A DNA stretch of 15,965 nt from contig CALHHQ010000368.1 in assembly GCA_938030645.1 (NCBI GenBank), forward strand, positions 1 through 15,965, written 5' to 3'. The notes under the pieces were generated by a model. That model did no database searches. It was given only the letters and a program-made list of their open reading frames with translations, and was not told the DNA's origin. The stretch comes from an uncultured Rhizobiaceae group bacterium (GTDB taxonomy: Bacteria; Pseudomonadota; Alphaproteobacteria; Rhizobiales; Rhizobiaceae). Of the stretch, positions 14,570 to 15,965 are shown one piece after another (the stretch's first letter is position 1; every line of letters begins with the position of its first letter). The translations under genes were made by a program, and so were the position numbers.

Positions 14570-15916
14570 ATGACCATGGATCAACATTCTCACGACCACA
14601 CGCCCGTTCCGATGACCAGTTCAGCCTGCAAAGGCTTGCGTGGAAACATCTCGGTCCCAGGCGACAAATCGATTTCCCACCGTTCCCTTATTCTAGGCGC
14701 AGTCGCTGACGGTAAAACCACCATCAAAGGCTTGCTTGAAGCCGATGATGTGATGGCAACAGCTTCTGCCATGCGGGGTTTGGGTGCAAATATCGTCAAA
14801 AAAGACGACACTTGGTATGTGGACGGTCTTGGAAATGGCGCGCTGCTTAAACCAACCGAGCCATTGGATTTTGGCAATGCCGGTACAGGTTCACGCCTGA
14901 CCATGGGACTCGTGACTGGATATGACTTCCCTGTGAGGTTTATTGGTGATGCCTCACTGTCGAGCCGCCCTATGGGCCGCGTGCTCAACCCCTTGCGTGA
15001 AAGCGGATTGCAAGTGGAAAGCGCAGAGGGTGACCGCTTGCCGCTGACCGTTCATGGCGCGCCCCTTCCCGCGCCAATCACCTACCGCGTTCCGGTTGCG
15101 TCTGCACAAGTGAAATCTGCCGTCTTGCTGGCGGGATTGAACATTGCTGGCACCACCACGGTCATTGAACCCGTCATGACACGAGATCATACTGAGAAAA
15201 TGCTTGCTGGATTTGGCGCAAACATTTCAATCACTGTGGATGAAGATGGCGCTCGTCATATTTCTCTAGAGGGCCAAACCGATCTGCAAGCACAAGATGT
15301 GCTTGTGCCCGGCGATCCATCATCTGCGAGCTTCGCGATTGTGGCTGGATTGATCACTCCTGATTCCGACCTGACAATCGAGAATGTCCTGCTCAACCCA
15401 ACCCGCACTGGTTTGTTTGAAACCTTGCTTGAGATGGGTGCTGATCTTTCAATCGAGAACAAACGCCAATCTGGCGGTGAAGATATTGGCGACATTCGTG
15501 TTCGCACGAGCCAATTGAAGGGCGTGACTGTTCCCGCAGAACGCGCACCATCGATGATTGACGAATATCCTGTGCTTGCCGTTGCGGCCTCGTTTGCCAC
15601 TGGCGAAACCCACATGCTGGGTTTGGACGAATTGCGTGTGAAAGAATGCGACCGTCTCGCCGTCACCGCACGGGGGTTAGAGGCCAATGGTGTTGATTGT
15701 ACCGAAGGCGAAACCGATCTGAAAGTGCGCGGCGGACCTGTCAAAGGTGGTGCGACTGTGGAAACCTATTTGGATCACCGCATCGCCATGAGCTTTCTCG
15801 TGATGGGCATGGTTGCTGAAAACCCTGTTTCCGTGGACGATACATTCATGATCAACACGTCATTCCGTGAATTTGTGCCTTTGATGTCATCAATCGGCGC
15901 GAAACTGTCTGCATGA
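14570..15916 (+). CDS. aroA: 3-phosphoshikimate 1-carboxyvinyltransferase (EPSP synthase), class II type
   Basis: 448 residues from ATG 14570, close to the 455 of the Agrobacterium CP4 enzyme; ATG 14576 and 14612 are alternatives, none with a clear ribosome site. It joins PEP to shikimate-3-phosphate in the sixth step of the shikimate pathway in the cytoplasm. Visible motifs: VPGDKSISHRSLILG (29-43, substrate/phosphate loop), FGNAGTGSRLTMGL (101-114, PEP loop), SLSSRPMGRVLNPLRE, SAQVKSAVLLAGL, TRDHTEKML, PGDPSSASF, PTRTGL, RAPSMIDEYP, LRVKECDRL and LDHRIAMSFLVMG. CP4 has Ala100 (NAATG) in the PEP loop; here it is Gly105 (NAGTG). The stop overlaps the next start (ATGA), so the downstream gene is probably co-transcribed. 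Confidence 0.96.
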   Translation: MTMDQHSHDHTPVPMTSSACKGLRGNISVPGDKSISHRSLILGAVADGKTTIKGLLEADDVMATASAMRGLGANIVKKDDTWYVDGLGNGALLKPTEPLDFGNAGTGSRLTMGLVTGYDFPVRFIGDASLSSRPMGRVLNPLRESGLQVESAEGDRLPLTVHGAPLPAPITYRVPVASAQVKSAVLLAGLNIAGTTTVIEPVMTRDHTEKMLAGFGANISITVDEDGARHISLEGQTDLQAQDVLVPGDPSSASFAIVAGLITPDSDLTIENVLLNPTRTGLFETLLEMGADLSIENKRQSGGEDIGDIRVRTSQLKGVTVPAERAPSMIDEYPVLAVAASFATGETHMLGLDELRVKECDRLAVTARGLEANGVDCTEGETDLKVRGGPVKGGATVETYLDHRIAMSFLVMGMVAENPVSVDDTFMINTSFREFVPLMSSIGAKLSA

Positions 15917-15965
15917 GCACAGAACTGAAAATCAAGCGCCTGCCTCACAGCGAAGGGCTTGCCTT
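15913..15965 (+). CDS. dut: Probable dUTP diphosphatase, N-terminus only (runs off window)
   Basis: ATG at 15913 overlaps the aroA stop (ATGA). The 17 visible residues, MSTELKIKRLPHSEGLA, match the conserved opening of bacterial dUTPases (a strand followed by RLPH-EGLPLP). The enzyme hydrolyses dUTP to dUMP to keep uracil out of DNA. Only the opening is visible, so the call depends on that motif. Confidence 0.55.
   Translation, partial: MSTELKIKRLPHSEGLA

Noticed and set aside
15029..15035. Additional GGTGACC heptamers at 15029-15035 and 158-164
   Set aside because: They are single copies inside conserved coding sequence, unpaired and outside the island, consistent with chance occurrence.

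Overview
The window reads as chromosomal DNA of an alphaproteobacterium. The evidence is the block tRNA-Ala / TIGR02300-type acidic zinc-ribbon protein / CP4-like class II aroA / probable dut, an arrangement reminiscent of Rhizobiales (Hyphomicrobiales). I cannot name a genus from sequence alone.

Layout. Bases 1-2741 are host backbone: the 3' end of a photolyase/cryptochrome-like gene, a small exported protein, and a PLP-dependent aminotransferase. Bases 2742-13746 look like a genomic island of about 11 kb inserted into a tRNA-Ala(GGC) gene. The intact tRNA lies at 13701-13776 (minus strand), and a 46-bp copy of its 3' part (45/46 identical) lies at 2742-2787 in the same orientation. Just inside each end are paired GGTGACC heptamers spaced 11 bp apart, which look like recombinase arm-type sites. 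No integrase gene is visible. Bases 13747-15965 return to backbone: TIGR02300 protein (minus), aroA (plus) and the first codons of a probable dUTPase.

Island cargo. The main cargo is a complete lasso-peptide locus, all on the plus strand, in the order exporter (D), leader peptidase (B2), cyclase (C), precursor (A), HPr-kinase-like tailoring enzyme (K), PqqD-like RRE protein (B1), PF14907-type nucleotidyltransferase (N). The 48-aa precursor gene at 7304-7450 is short and easily missed. It has a YxxPxL...G leader and Thr at -2, and its predicted 20-residue core is GSGQAAEGNGGNSTDPLRKP, implying a Gly1-Glu7 seven-residue ring and a tail without aromatic residues. B1 would bind the leader, B2 cut it, C close the ring, K and N may decorate the peptide, and D export it. 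Downstream, behind its own extended -10 promoter, is a large Wzz/PCP-like inner-membrane protein of unknown relation to the peptide.

The right part of the island carries a decayed IS3-family transposase on the minus strand. Its reading frame is interrupted at five places by short (about 37-bp) hairpin sequences that share their flanks (CCTYWC, 18-19 nt hairpin, TRYCGG) but differ in the stem. They look like copies of a small mobile hairpin element. This is the least conventional structure in the window, with the lasso core second.

All calls come from reading the sequence. No database search, folding program or gene finder was run.
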